A stretch of 64,000 bases of DNA from assembly GCF_027923905.1 (NCBI RefSeq), contig NZ_AP026966.1, positions 2,295,001 to 2,359,000 on the forward strand, written 5' to 3'. This stretch comes from Massilia varians. GTDB lineage: Bacteria; Pseudomonadota; Gammaproteobacteria; Burkholderiales; Burkholderiaceae_D. Every line of letters starts with the position of its first letter. Positions within the stretch are counted from its first letter, which is position 1. Positions 9,218-17,889 of the stretch are shown one piece after another. The notes beneath the pieces are model-generated. The model was not told the origin of the DNA, searched no databases, and worked only from the letters and a program-made list of their open reading frames with translations. Position numbers and translations under genes: made by a program.

Positions 9218-11326
9218 ATGGGCGCAATGAGCGAAACGAAACAACGCGAAGCAATCACTTCGCGCTGGGACGACGGTGTGGCCGCGAACATGAGCGAGCC
9301 GGAACTGTTGCTGTACCGTTCGAACCTGCTGGGTTCGGACCTGCGCATTACCAATTTCGGCGGCGGCAATACCTCGGCCAAGGTCACCATGCTCGACCCG
9401 CTCTCGGGCGAGCAGGTCGAGGTGCTGTGGGTGAAGGGCTCGGGCGGCGACCTGGGTTCGATCAAGATGGACGGTTTCTCGACCCTCTACATGGACAAGC
9501 TGCAGGCCCTGAAAGGGCGCTACCGCGGCCTGGAGCACGAAGACGAGATGGTCGGCTACCTGCCGCACTGCACCTTCAACCTGAATCCGCGCGCGGCCAG
9601 CATCGACACCCCGCTGCACGCCTACATCGCCCACAAGCACGTCGACCACATGCACCCGGATTCGTGCATCGCGATCGCCGCCTGCAAGAACAGCCGCGAG
9701 CTCACCGCCAGGATCTTCGAGGGTGAACTGGGCTGGCTGCCATGGCAGCGCCCCGGCTACGACCTGGGCCTGAAGCTGGAAGCCGTCTCGCGCGACAATC
9801 CGCAACTGAAGGGCATCATCCTGGAAGGCCACGGCCTGTTCACCTGGGGCGACACCGCGAAGTCGTGCTACGAAACCACGCTGGCGATCATCAAGCGCGC
9901 CGAGGACTGGCTGGCGGCGAACATCCAGCAGCCGGTATTCGGCGGCCAGGCTACGGGGGCCCTGCCGGCGGGCGAGCGCGCCGCCCTGGTGGCGCGCCTG
10001 ATGCCCCTCCTGCGCGGCAAGATCAGCCAGGAAGAATACAAGCTGGGTCACTTCGACGACAGCGACGCGGTGCTGGAATTCGTCTGCAGCGCCGACCTCA
10101 GGCCGCTGGCCGCCCTCGGCACCTCGTGCCCGGACCACTTCCTGCGCACCAAGATCCGCCCGCTGGTGCTGGACTTCGACCCGGCCACTCCCGACTTCGA
10201 GCGCCTGGTGGCCGGCCTGGACCAGGCCCTGGTGGACTACCGCGCCGACTACACCGCCTACTACGAGCGCTGCAAGCGCGCCACCAGCCCGAAGATCCGC
10301 GACGCCAACCCGATCATCTACCTGATCCCGGGCGTGGGCATGCTTTCCTTCGCCAAGGACAAGGCGACCGCGCGCATCGCCGGCGAGTTCTACGTCAATG
10401 CGATCAATGTGATGCGCGGCGCGAACGGCGTTGACAGCTACGTCGGCCTGCCGGAACAGGAAGCCTTCGACATCGAATACTGGCTGCTCGAGGAAGCGAA
10501 ACTGCAGCGCATGCCCAAGCCGAAGAGCCTGGCCGGCCGCATCGCCCTGGTGACCGGCGGCGCCGGCGGCATTGGCCAGGCGGTCGCGCGCCAGCTGCTG
10601 CAGGAGGGCGCCTGCGTGATGGTGACCGACATCGACAGCGAAGCGCTGGCCGCGACCCAGGCGGCGCTGGCCAAGGTGGCCGGCAAGGACAATATCGCGA
10701 CCGTGCGCGGCAACATCACCAGCGAAGAGGAAGTCGCCCAGGTCCTGCTTGAAACGGCGCTGCGCTTCGGCGGCGTCGACCTGCTGGTGTCGAACGCCGG
10801 CATCGCCTCGGCGGCGCCGCTGGACGAGACCACGCTCGACATCTGGCGCCGCAACCAGGACATCCTGGTGACCGGCTACTTCCTGGTGAGCCGCAGCGCC
10901 TTCCAGATCATGAAGCAGCAGAAGCTGGGCGGCAGCATGGTCTTCGTGGGCAGCAAGAACGGCCTGGTGGCGTCGAGCGGCGCATCGGCCTACTGCACCG
11001 CCAAGGCGGCCGAACTGCACCTGGCCCGCTGCGTTGCGCTGGAAGGCGCCGAGCACGGCATCCGCGTCAACGTCGTCAATCCGGACGCGGTCATCAAGGG
11101 CTCGCGCATCTGGGACGGCAAGTGGAAGGAAGAGCGCGCCGCATCGAACAAGATCGGCCTGGATGACATCGAAGAGTTCTACCGCAAGCGCTCCATGCTG
11201 AAACTGAGCGTGCTGCCGGAAGACATCGCCGAAGCCGTCTACTTCTTCGCCAGCGACAAGTCGGGCAAGAGCACCGGCAACATCCTGAATGTGGACGCCG
11301 GCAACGCCGGGGCATTCACCCGCTAA
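9218..11326 (+). CDS. rhaD: Bifunctional rhamnulose-1-phosphate aldolase / short-chain dehydrogenase
   Basis: This 702-residue fusion has an N-terminal class II aldolase/adducin domain (about residues 25-420), with metal-ligand-like DHMHPD and the EGHGLFTWG motif, and a C-terminal SDR domain. The SDR shows TGGAGGIG at 446-453 and the catalytic YxxxK (Tyr592, Lys596). The aldolase should split L-rhamnulose-1-phosphate into DHAP and L-lactaldehyde, and the dehydrogenase should oxidise the lactaldehyde to lactate. The ATG at 9218 has GGAG ten bases upstream; the frame is open 21 codons further, but that part overlaps the likely leader. It is the first gene of rhaDIM. Confidence 0.93.
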   Translation: MGAMSETKQREAITSRWDDGVAANMSEPELLLYRSNLLGSDLRITNFGGGNTSAKVTMLDPLSGEQVEVLWVKGSGGDLGSIKMDGFSTLYMDKLQALKGRYRGLEHEDEMVGYLPHCTFNLNPRAASIDTPLHAYIAHKHVDHMHPDSCIAIAACKNSRELTARIFEGELGWLPWQRPGYDLGLKLEAVSRDNPQLKGIILEGHGLFTWGDTAKSCYETTLAIIKRAEDWLAANIQQPVFGGQATGALPAGERAALVARLMPLLRGKISQEEYKLGHFDDSDAVLEFVCSADLRPLAALGTSCPDHFLRTKIRPLVLDFDPATPDFERLVAGLDQALVDYRADYTAYYERCKRATSPKIRDANPIIYLIPGVGMLSFAKDKATARIAGEFYVNAINVMRGANGVDSYVGLPEQEAFDIEYWLLEEAKLQRMPKPKSLAGRIALVTGGAGGIGQAVARQLLQEGACVMVTDIDSEALAATQAALAKVAGKDNIATVRGNITSEEEVAQVLLETALRFGGVDLLVSNAGIASAAPLDETTLDIWRRNQDILVTGYFLVSRSAFQIMKQQKLGGSMVFVGSKNGLVASSGASAYCTAKAAELHLARCVALEGAEHGIRVNVVNPDAVIKGSRIWDGKWKEERAASNKIGLDDIEEFYRKRSMLKLSVLPEDIAEAVYFFASDKSGKSTGNILNVDAGNAGAFTR

Positions 11327-11341
11327 AATAGAACGCTGCGC

Positions 11342-11360
11342 AGCCGGCAGATCGCCGGCT
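11342..11360 (+). other. Hairpin between rhaD and rhaI
   Basis: AGCCGGC and GCCGGCT form a perfect 7-bp stem around a 5-base loop, directly before the rhaI Shine-Dalgarno sequence. No T-tract follows, so it is more likely an mRNA-stability or attenuation element than a terminator. Function is inferred. Confidence 0.5.
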
Positions 11361-11383
11361 AGCGCGGCATGAAGGAGACAAGT

Positions 11384-12679
11384 ATGAAAAGCGTGATCGA
11401 CGCAGGCCTGGTGCAAGACCAGAACGCCAAACTGGACGCCAATCTGCAGGCCGACTACGACGCCCTGGGCGGCGTGCTGTCGCGCCGCGGCGTGGACATC
11501 GACAAACTGACCGCACTGGCCCAGACCTTCGCCGTGGCGGTCCCGAGCTGGGGCGCCGGCACCGGCGGCACGCGCTTCGCGCGCTTCCCGGGCCGTGGCG
11601 AGCCGCGCAACGTGTTCGAGAAGATGGAAGACTGCGCCGTGATCAACCAGTTGACCCGCGCCACCCCGGCCGTGTCGCTGCACTTCCCGTGGGACAAGCC
11701 GAGCGACGTGCAGGAACTGCGCGGCAGCGCCGAGGAACTCGGCCTGGGCTTCGACGCCGTCAACTCGAACACCTTCCAGGACCAGGTCGGCCAGGAACAC
11801 ACGTATAAATACGGCAGCCTGACCTCGATGAACGCCGCTGCACGCGCCCAGGCGGTGGCGCACAACATCGAATGCATCGAACTGGGTCAGGCGCTCGGTT
11901 CCAAGGCGCTGACGGTGTGGGTCGGCGACGGCGCCAACTTCCCGGGCCAGAGCAACCTGCGCGGCGCGCTGGAGCGCTACCTGGACAGCATGCGCAGCAT
12001 CTACGCCGCACTGCCGGATGACTGGAACATCTTCATCGAACATAAACTGTTCGAGCCGGCCTTCTACGCCACCACCATCGCCGACTGGGGCACCAGCTTC
12101 GCCTGCGCCACCACCCTCGGCCCGAAGGCCAAGTGCCTGGTCGACCTCGGCCACCACGCACCGAACACCAACATCGAGATGATCGTGGCGCGCCTGGCGC
12201 AGTTCGGCAAGCTCGGCGGCTTCCACTTCAACGACAGCAAGTACGGCGACGACGACCTGGATTCGGGCTCGATCAATCCGTTCCAGCTGTTCCTGGTCTT
12301 CAACGAGCTGGCCGACGCGGCCCTGCGCGAAGGCGCGGCCTTCAAGCCGGCCTACATGCTGGACCAGTCGCACAACGTGACCGATCCGATCGAAAGCCTG
12401 ATGAGCAGCGCGGTGGAAGTGCAGCGCGCCTTCGTGCAGTCGGCCCTGGTCGACCGCGCCGAACTGGCCTCGCTGCAGGAGCAGAACGACGTGCTGCAGG
12501 CCGCCCAGTGCCTGAAGCGCGCCTTCCGTACCGACGTCGGTCCGATCCTGGCCATGGCCCGCGTGCGCTCGGGCGGCGCCGCCGATCCGGTGGCCGCCTA
12601 CCGCGCCAGCGGCTACCGCGACCGCGTCGCCAGCGTGCGTCCGGCCAAGGCCGGCGCAAGCAGCAGCGGCATCGTCTGA
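11384..12679 (+). CDS. rhaI: L-rhamnose isomerase
   Basis: This 431-residue enzyme of the xylose-isomerase-like TIM-barrel type (the RhaI family found outside enterobacteria) converts L-rhamnose to L-rhamnulose. Supporting segments include FIEHKLFEPAFY, CLVDLGHHAPNTNIE and FHFNDSKYGDDDL, which carry probable metal-binding and catalytic Glu, Asp and His residues. The ATG at 11384 follows AGGAG by six bases, whereas the ATG at 11369 overlaps that ribosome site and is rejected. It lies between rhaD and rhaM in a compact operon. Confidence 0.92.
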   Translation: MKSVIDAGLVQDQNAKLDANLQADYDALGGVLSRRGVDIDKLTALAQTFAVAVPSWGAGTGGTRFARFPGRGEPRNVFEKMEDCAVINQLTRATPAVSLHFPWDKPSDVQELRGSAEELGLGFDAVNSNTFQDQVGQEHTYKYGSLTSMNAAARAQAVAHNIECIELGQALGSKALTVWVGDGANFPGQSNLRGALERYLDSMRSIYAALPDDWNIFIEHKLFEPAFYATTIADWGTSFACATTLGPKAKCLVDLGHHAPNTNIEMIVARLAQFGKLGGFHFNDSKYGDDDLDSGSINPFQLFLVFNELADAALREGAAFKPAYMLDQSHNVTDPIESLMSSAVEVQRAFVQSALVDRAELASLQEQNDVLQAAQCLKRAFRTDVGPILAMARVRSGGAADPVAAYRASGYRDRVASVRPAKAGASSSGIV

Positions 12680-12689
12680 TCCCGAAGAG

Positions 12690-13010
12690 ATGAGCATGAC
12701 GACTCGCGCATTCCGGATGAAGCTCAAGCCGGGCAACGAGGAGGAATACCGGCGCCGCCACGACGAGATCTGGCCGGAGCTGGCCGCGCTGCTGCACGGG
12801 GCGGGGATCCACGATTATTCGATCTTCCTGGACGAAGCGACGCTGGACCTGTTCGCTGTCATGAAGCTGCACCCGGGGCACGATCTCGGGCCGCTGCCGG
12901 AGCATCCGGTGATGAAGCGCTGGTGGGACTACATGGCGGACCTGATGGAGGTCGAGCCGGGCAACCGGCCGAAGGAGTGGCCGCTGACCCAAGTGTTCCA
13001 CATGGCGTAG
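12690..13010 (+). CDS. rhaM: L-rhamnose mutarotase
   Basis: This small cytoplasmic enzyme of about 106 residues interconverts alpha and beta anomers of L-rhamnose (RhaU in rhizobial nomenclature). Family features include the N-terminal RAFRMKLKPG strand, EYRRRHDEIWPEL, the IHDYSIFLDE segment and the C-terminal MADLMEVEP with a Trp pair (KRWWDYMADLM). It starts ten bases after rhaI; ATG at 12690 or 12696 is possible. Its TAG stop codon is part of intergenic repeat copy A. Confidence 0.92.
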   Translation: MSMTTRAFRMKLKPGNEEEYRRRHDEIWPELAALLHGAGIHDYSIFLDEATLDLFAVMKLHPGHDLGPLPEHPVMKRWWDYMADLMEVEPGNRPKEWPLTQVFHMA

Positions 13011-13114
13011 GGTGGTCGGCTTCGCCGACCGCGCGTCCAAATTACGGTGCTGCTGCCCGCGCGGCCATTCTATCGCTGGTTGAACGCGCGGCCGGCAGAG
13101 CCGGCCACCCTACG
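13007..13114. repeat. Intergenic dyad repeat, copy A
   Basis: The left arm GTAGGGTGGTCGGC-TTC-GCCGACCGCGCGT and the right arm (ending GCCGGCCACCCTACG) are near-perfect reverse complements of each other. Each arm also folds on itself (GGTCGGC/GCCGACC type). About 40 bases of non-conserved sequence lie between the arms. The copy sits between the convergent genes rhaM and the esterase at 13116, and overlaps the rhaM stop codon. Sister copies are at 20019, 36950 and 41724. Confidence 0.85.
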
Positions 13115-13115
13115 A

Positions 13116-14069
13116 TCATCTGGCCTTGTCGAGCAGCCCGCGCATCTTGAGCCACTCCTCCGCCCGCCGCGGCCAGCTCGACGCCGTCCCCAGCCCATCC
13201 CGCATCCCCATCCCGTGCGATCCCTGCTCGAACAAAACCATCTCCGCCGGCACCTTGTGCCGCGTGAGCGCCTGGTAGAACAAGATGCTGTTCTCGACCG
13301 GCACCGCCTGGTCGGCCTGGGTATGGATCAGGAGGGTAGGCGGGGTCGAGGCCGTCACCTGGCGCTCGGGCGACATCAAGGCCACCTCGGCCTCCTTGGG
13401 CGATGCGCCCAGCAGCGCCTTGCGCGAGCCGGCATGCACGGCAGGGCCTTCCATCGCGATCACCGGGTACATCAGCATCAGGAAGTCGGGCCGTGCGCTG
13501 ACCTTGTCCAGCTCCGCGCCCGTACGTCCGAGCGGATGCTCGTACAGGGTGCCGGCGGTGGCCGCCAGGTGCCCGCCGGCCGAGCTGCCCATCACGCCGA
13601 TGCGGTCCGGCTGGACCTTGAAGCGCGCCGCCTGCGCGCGCACCAGGCGCACCGCGCGCAGCACGTCGCGCAGCGGCGCCGGGTGGCCGAATTCCTGCTG
13701 GCGGTAGGTCAACACGAAACTGGCGATGCCCAGGGTGCTCAGCCAGTAGGCGTACTGCTCGCCTTCGCGGCGGGTCGACTGGCGCACGTAGCCGCCGCCC
13801 GGGCAGATGATGACCGCGGTGCCGTTGGGGCGGTCCACCGCCGCCGGGTACACGGTCAGGCTCGGCTCGGTGATGTTGGTAGTGCGGCCGTCCTCGTCGA
13901 CCTTGTTCGGCCCGAGTTCGGCTTTGGCGTCGGGCACGCCTTCCGGCCACAAGGGCAGGACCAGCGGGCCAGCGGAAGTGGCGGCGCCTGCGGCTGGCAG
14001 GGCTCCAAACGTCGTGAGCGCGAGACCGGCAGCCAGCTGCGTCATCGTGCGTCTCCTGTTTTCATTCAT
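13116..14069 (-). CDS. Secreted alpha/beta-hydrolase, BD-FAE/acetylxylan-esterase-like
   Basis: This protein of about 317 residues has a signal peptide (TMTQLAAGLALTTFGALPAAGA). The fold shows an oxyanion-hole strand IICPGGGY, the nucleophile elbow GSSAGG, an acid region QADQAVP and the catalytic His in GSHGMG. These are features of bifunctional carbohydrate/feruloyl esterases that remove acetyl or feruloyl groups from plant polysaccharides. The ATG at 14069 follows AGAGGAAC; the longer open frame upstream would run through the opposite gene. It starts only 13 bp from the divergent lipoprotein gene. The substrate (acetylated pectin is likely from context) is inferred. Confidence 0.8.
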   Translation of the reverse strand: MNENRRRTMTQLAAGLALTTFGALPAAGAATSAGPLVLPLWPEGVPDAKAELGPNKVDEDGRTTNITEPSLTVYPAAVDRPNGTAVIICPGGGYVRQSTRREGEQYAYWLSTLGIASFVLTYRQQEFGHPAPLRDVLRAVRLVRAQAARFKVQPDRIGVMGSSAGGHLAATAGTLYEHPLGRTGAELDKVSARPDFLMLMYPVIAMEGPAVHAGSRKALLGASPKEAEVALMSPERQVTASTPPTLLIHTQADQAVPVENSILFYQALTRHKVPAEMVLFEQGSHGMGMRDGLGTASSWPRRAEEWLKMRGLLDKAR

Positions 14070-14082
14070 GGAAGTTCCTCTT

Positions 14083-14721
14083 ATGGTAAAGCACACTGAA
14101 CTTTGCAGTATTCTCGCATCCGTGGCCGTGCTGGCCGGCTGCGCCACCCAGGGCGTGCGCCCCTTCGACGCCGCGGACGGGCTCGAGCTGGTCGCCAGCC
14201 CGAGCGTCGATCCGGCCACCGTCTGGTCGCGCGGCGCCGATGGCGTGGTTGCGGTATCCGGCAAGCCGCCGGGCTACATCGCCACCCGCGCCAGCTATAC
14301 CAACTACCGCATGCACGTCGAATGGCGCTGGCCGGGTAAACCGGGCAACGCCGGCGTGCTGCTGCATGTCGCCTCGGGGCCGAAGGATGGCGCCTGGCCG
14401 CTCAGCGTGCAGGTGCAGACCAAGCATGGATACGCCGGCGACATCCTGCCGATGGCGGGCGCCGGGTTTGCCGAGCCGCTCACCACGGCGCCGGGCGCCT
14501 ACCCGGCCATCAAGGGGCATACGGCGCCAGACAGCGAACGCCCGCCCGGGGAATGGAACAGCGCCGAGATCCTGGCGCGCGACGGCGTCATCGAGGTGGC
14601 AATCAACGGCGTGGCGCAGAACCGCGTCAGCGCCGTGAAGCCAGCTCAAGGCCGGATCGGCTTCCAGCTCGAGGGCGCGCCCTACGAGCTGCGCAACATC
14701 GCGATCACGCCGCTGCCGTAA
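14083..14721 (+). CDS. DUF1080 (3-keto-disaccharide hydrolase-like) lipoprotein
   Basis: This protein of about 212 residues has lipobox VLAGC near residue 19, so it should be anchored in the outer membrane or periplasm. The mature part matches the DUF1080 beta-sandwich layout: NYRMHVEWRWPGKPGNAGVLLHV, then VQVQTKHGYAGDI, PPGEWNSAEI and a C-terminal IGFQLEGAPYELRNI. DUF1080 proteins often act on or bind sugars; the exact role here is unknown. GGAAG lies eight bases before the ATG at 14083. It converges with the next gene with only one base between stops. Confidence 0.8.
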   Translation: MVKHTELCSILASVAVLAGCATQGVRPFDAADGLELVASPSVDPATVWSRGADGVVAVSGKPPGYIATRASYTNYRMHVEWRWPGKPGNAGVLLHVASGPKDGAWPLSVQVQTKHGYAGDILPMAGAGFAEPLTTAPGAYPAIKGHTAPDSERPPGEWNSAEILARDGVIEVAINGVAQNRVSAVKPAQGRIGFQLEGAPYELRNIAITPLP

Positions 14722-14722
14722 C

Positions 14723-16069
14723 TTACTTGCGCTTCAGCCAGGCGTCCGGCACCGGCACCACGACGATGTTCATCGAGCGGCCGTCTTCCGACAGCATGGC
14801 CGACTGGATCTGGATCCTGGTGCCGTCGGCGCTGAAGGTCGGGTGCGGGTGGTCGGCCGCGGTGGTCTTGTGGCCGGTGGTAAGCATCATCATCTCGCGG
14901 GTCTTGCGGTCGATCAGGTAGACGCTGCGGCTGAAGTCGTCGCCCACGGCGAAGCGGCCGTCGCTGGAGCCGTGCACGTGCCACAGGCCGCTGCCGGACG
15001 GGGTTTGTCCGACGATCTGCATCTGGCGGGTGCGCAGGTTGACGATCGCCAGGCCGGTTGGTTTCTCGCGGGTGCCGGTCTGGCCCCAGCCGTCGTCCTG
15101 CCCCGGATTGGCGCCGCCGACGTCGGTGGCGGGGCCTTCCACGGCCTTGGCCGCGCCCGGGATCGGACGGTGGCCCATGATCGCCATCGCCACTTCATCC
15201 TTCGAGATCACCGCCTCGTGCGTCACCCATTCGTAAGGCGCTTCCGGGTAGAGCGGGCGCAGGCCGCTGCCGTCCGCCATCACGGTCCAGGTGCGCTGCG
15301 GCGACTTGCCGCCGGTCTCCCAGCAGAACACGATCTCGCCCGGCTTGTACAGGTTGGCCTGGATGTGGCCGACCTGGAAGGGCACCGAGACCACGTGCCT
15401 GACTTCGCCGGTCTTCACGTTCAGGCGTGCGATGCCCTGCGGGCCGGCGCCCATCTTGCGCGGGCCGAAGGCCGGCTCGATCTTGGTGCCGGGCGCCAGG
15501 TGCTTGGCGGCCTGGCCCGGCCCGACCTTGAAGTAGACCCATTCCTCGTCCGCGTCCAGGGCCAGGTCGCCGCCGGCTTCCAGTTCCGGCGGCAGGTTGG
15601 CGGTCACGCGCTGGTAGCTGGCTGCCGGCTGCATGCGGCCGGCGGCGCTGTCGGCGAAGACGCGCGCCAGGTCGGTCTCGACGATCTGCAGGATCTTGTC
15701 GTCGTCGGGCGCCTTGCGCATGTAGTACAGCTTCATCGACTTCTGCGCGAGATTGAGCATGCCGGTGTAGCCGCCTTCGGTGACCTGCACCAGGTCGCCG
15801 GTCGTTTCGTTCACCGCCACCGCCTCGTTGCCGGCCAGGCGCGAGCGGAACACCAGCCACTTGCCGTCCGAGGTCCATTGCGGGTGGGTCGGGTAGATCT
15901 TGGCGTCGCCGTGCGGCTTGCTGGTCAGGAAGGTGAGCATGGTGCCGGTCACCGGGTCCTTGACGAGCTTGCGCTCGGACGGGAAGCGCTTGCCGATCTG
16001 GGCGGAGGCGTCGAGGCTCAGCGTGAGCGCGGCGGAAAGGCAGAGGAAGGCGGCGAAGCGGGATGGCAT
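14723..16069 (-). CDS. Oligogalacturonate-lyase-like beta-propeller protein
   Basis: This secreted protein of about 448 residues has a signal peptide (FAAFLCLSAALTLSLDASAQ). WD40/PD40-like repeats (HPQWTSDGKWLVFRSR, HPTFSADGTRIQIQ) form a propeller. The middle segment, with GHIQANLYKPGEIVFCWE and YEWVTHEAV, resembles the metal-binding His region of PL22/PL37-type oligogalacturonate lyases, which cleave short pectic fragments. The ATG at 16069 has GGAG nine bases upstream; in-frame ATGs at 16084 and 16105 are less supported. The catalytic assignment is by resemblance only; a non-enzymatic propeller is possible. Confidence 0.65.
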   Translation of the reverse strand: MPSRFAAFLCLSAALTLSLDASAQIGKRFPSERKLVKDPVTGTMLTFLTSKPHGDAKIYPTHPQWTSDGKWLVFRSRLAGNEAVAVNETTGDLVQVTEGGYTGMLNLAQKSMKLYYMRKAPDDDKILQIVETDLARVFADSAAGRMQPAASYQRVTANLPPELEAGGDLALDADEEWVYFKVGPGQAAKHLAPGTKIEPAFGPRKMGAGPQGIARLNVKTGEVRHVVSVPFQVGHIQANLYKPGEIVFCWETGGKSPQRTWTVMADGSGLRPLYPEAPYEWVTHEAVISKDEVAMAIMGHRPIPGAAKAVEGPATDVGGANPGQDDGWGQTGTREKPTGLAIVNLRTRQMQIVGQTPSGSGLWHVHGSSDGRFAVGDDFSRSVYLIDRKTREMMMLTTGHKTTAADHPHPTFSADGTRIQIQSAMLSEDGRSMNIVVVPVPDAWLKRK

Positions 16070-16224
16070 GGTGGGGGTCTCCATATTGTGATGTTGTCCG
16101 CTCATTCTCCCAGCAGGAGTTGCTCAGATCTAATCATTCTGGTGATTCTTTCTGCGTCTTTACTGCCGGTTTGAGCAGTGGCGCATAGAATCGGGGCAAA
16201 GCGATAACACATGGAGACCCGTCG

Positions 16225-17889
16225 ATGTCCTTCTTGAGCACCTTGATCCGTGCCGGCGCGATGCTGTTGCTGGCCTGCGGCGTGGCGCATGCACAAGCCC
16301 CGGCGGCCGCCGTCAATACCGACCCGGCGCGCGCCCAGGTCAAGCTGCCCGAGCCGGCCAACCCCGCGCTACCGTCGATCATCCTGATCGGCGACTCCAC
16401 CGTGCGCAACGGCCATGACGACGGCCAGGGCCAGGGCGCGCAAGGGCAGTGGGGGTGGGGCAATCCGCTCGCCGCCTGGTTCGATTCCACCAAGGTCAAC
16501 GTCGTGAACCGCGCGGTCGGCGGCCTGTCCAGCCGCACCTACGCTACCTCCGGCCACTGGGAGCGCACGCTGGCTTTCGTGAAGCCGGGCGACATCGTCC
16601 TCATGCAGTTCGGCCACAACGACGCTTCCCCGATCAACGACGACAAGCGCGCCCGCGGCACGATCCGCGGCATCGGCAGCGAGTCCCAGGAGATCGACAA
16701 CATCCTGACGGGCAAGCGCGAGACCGTCTACAGCTATGGCGGCTACCTGCGCAAGTACATTCTTGAAACCCGCGCCAAGGGCGCCACGCCGGTGGTGGTG
16801 TCGCTCATTCCGCGCAAGGCCTGGGTCGAGGAAGGCCCGGATGCCGGGAAGGTCCGCCGCAACAAGGGCGACTACGCCGGCTGGGCCGAGCAGGTCGCGC
16901 GCATGGAGAAGGTCGGCTTCATCGACCTGAACGAGCTGGCGGCGCGCCGCTATGATGAGATGGGCCGCGAGGGCGTGATGAAGATGTTCCCGGTCACCGT
17001 GCCGGACGAACGCATCCACACCAACTGGGCCGGCGCCGCGCTCAATGCGCAGCTGGTGGTGGACGGCCTGAAGGCGCTGGGCGACCCGCGCATGGCCTCG
17101 TTCCTGAAACCGGTCGAGGACGTGCGCCCGGTGGTCGACGCGCGCACCGTGCGCGAGGAAGCGCCCTTGCATGCTGGGCTGCCGACCCTGTTCCTGGTGG
17201 GCGACTCCACCGTCAAGAGCGGTGGCCAGAACGGCGCCATCGGCTGGGGCGAGCGCCTCGCCCAGTACTTCGACACCCGTCGAATCAATGTGGTCAACGC
17301 CGCCATCGGCGGACGCAGCAGCCGCACCTTCTTCACTGAAGGCCGCTGGGACCGCGTGCTCGGGCAGATGAAGCAGGGCGACATGGTCGTGATCCAGTTC
17401 GGCCACAACGACGGCGGCCGCATCGGCGACCCGGCCAACAAGAACCGGGCATCAAGCCCCGGCACCGGTCCCGAGACGGTCGAGGACACCCGGCCCGACG
17501 GCAGCAAGGAGCAGGTGCACAGCTTCGGCTGGTACACCGCCCGCTACATCGCCGACGCCAGGGGCAAGGGCGTGACCGCGGTGATCGCTTCGCCCATCCC
17601 GCACCGCGACAAGTGGCAGCAGGAGCGCGACTTCGCCAACTTCGCCGACTGGGGCCGCCAGGTCGCCCAGGCGGGCGGCGCGCACTTCATGGACCTGACC
17701 CTCCTGGTCACCGACGGCTACCGCAAGATCGGCGCGGAGCGCGTCGACACCTTCTTTTCCGACGCACGCACCCACACCAATGCCGCCGGCGCCGAATTCA
17801 ACGCCCAGCGCGTGGTGGCCGGCCTGAAGGCACTGCCGGGCAATCCGCTGCGTCCGTACTTCTCCGACAAGGCGACGGGCATCCAGTGA
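16225..17889 (+). CDS. Double-domain rhamnogalacturonan acetylesterase (CE12, SGNH)
   Basis: This 554-residue secreted protein (signal peptide to about AHAQ) carries two complete SGNH/GDSL esterase domains. Domain 1 has GDST at 56-59 (Ser58), FGHND and DERIHTN. Domain 2 has GDST at 326-329 (Ser328), FGHND and DARTHTN. Both catalytic triads look intact, whereas CE12 enzymes usually have one domain. It should remove O-acetyl groups from rhamnogalacturonan-I. GGAGA precedes the ATG at 16225. It is the first gene of a rightward operon with a DUF6250-like protein and GH105. Confidence 0.88.
   Translation: MSFLSTLIRAGAMLLLACGVAHAQAPAAAVNTDPARAQVKLPEPANPALPSIILIGDSTVRNGHDDGQGQGAQGQWGWGNPLAAWFDSTKVNVVNRAVGGLSSRTYATSGHWERTLAFVKPGDIVLMQFGHNDASPINDDKRARGTIRGIGSESQEIDNILTGKRETVYSYGGYLRKYILETRAKGATPVVVSLIPRKAWVEEGPDAGKVRRNKGDYAGWAEQVARMEKVGFIDLNELAARRYDEMGREGVMKMFPVTVPDERIHTNWAGAALNAQLVVDGLKALGDPRMASFLKPVEDVRPVVDARTVREEAPLHAGLPTLFLVGDSTVKSGGQNGAIGWGERLAQYFDTRRINVVNAAIGGRSSRTFFTEGRWDRVLGQMKQGDMVVIQFGHNDGGRIGDPANKNRASSPGTGPETVEDTRPDGSKEQVHSFGWYTARYIADARGKGVTAVIASPIPHRDKWQQERDFANFADWGRQVAQAGGAHFMDLTLLVTDGYRKIGAERVDTFFSDARTHTNAAGAEFNAQRVVAGLKALPGNPLRPYFSDKATGIQ

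Noticed and set aside
9113..12736. Very long open frame (about 1200 codons) opposite rhaD and rhaI
   Set aside because: Its translation is low-complexity Ala/Gly/Val/His-rich, and the opposite strand encodes clear rhamnose enzymes; it is an effect of high GC codon use.
16163..16191. Promoter for the CE12 operon with TTGAGC and TAGAAT
   Set aside because: The spacing is nine bases, too short for a sigma-70 promoter, and no better -35 is present.
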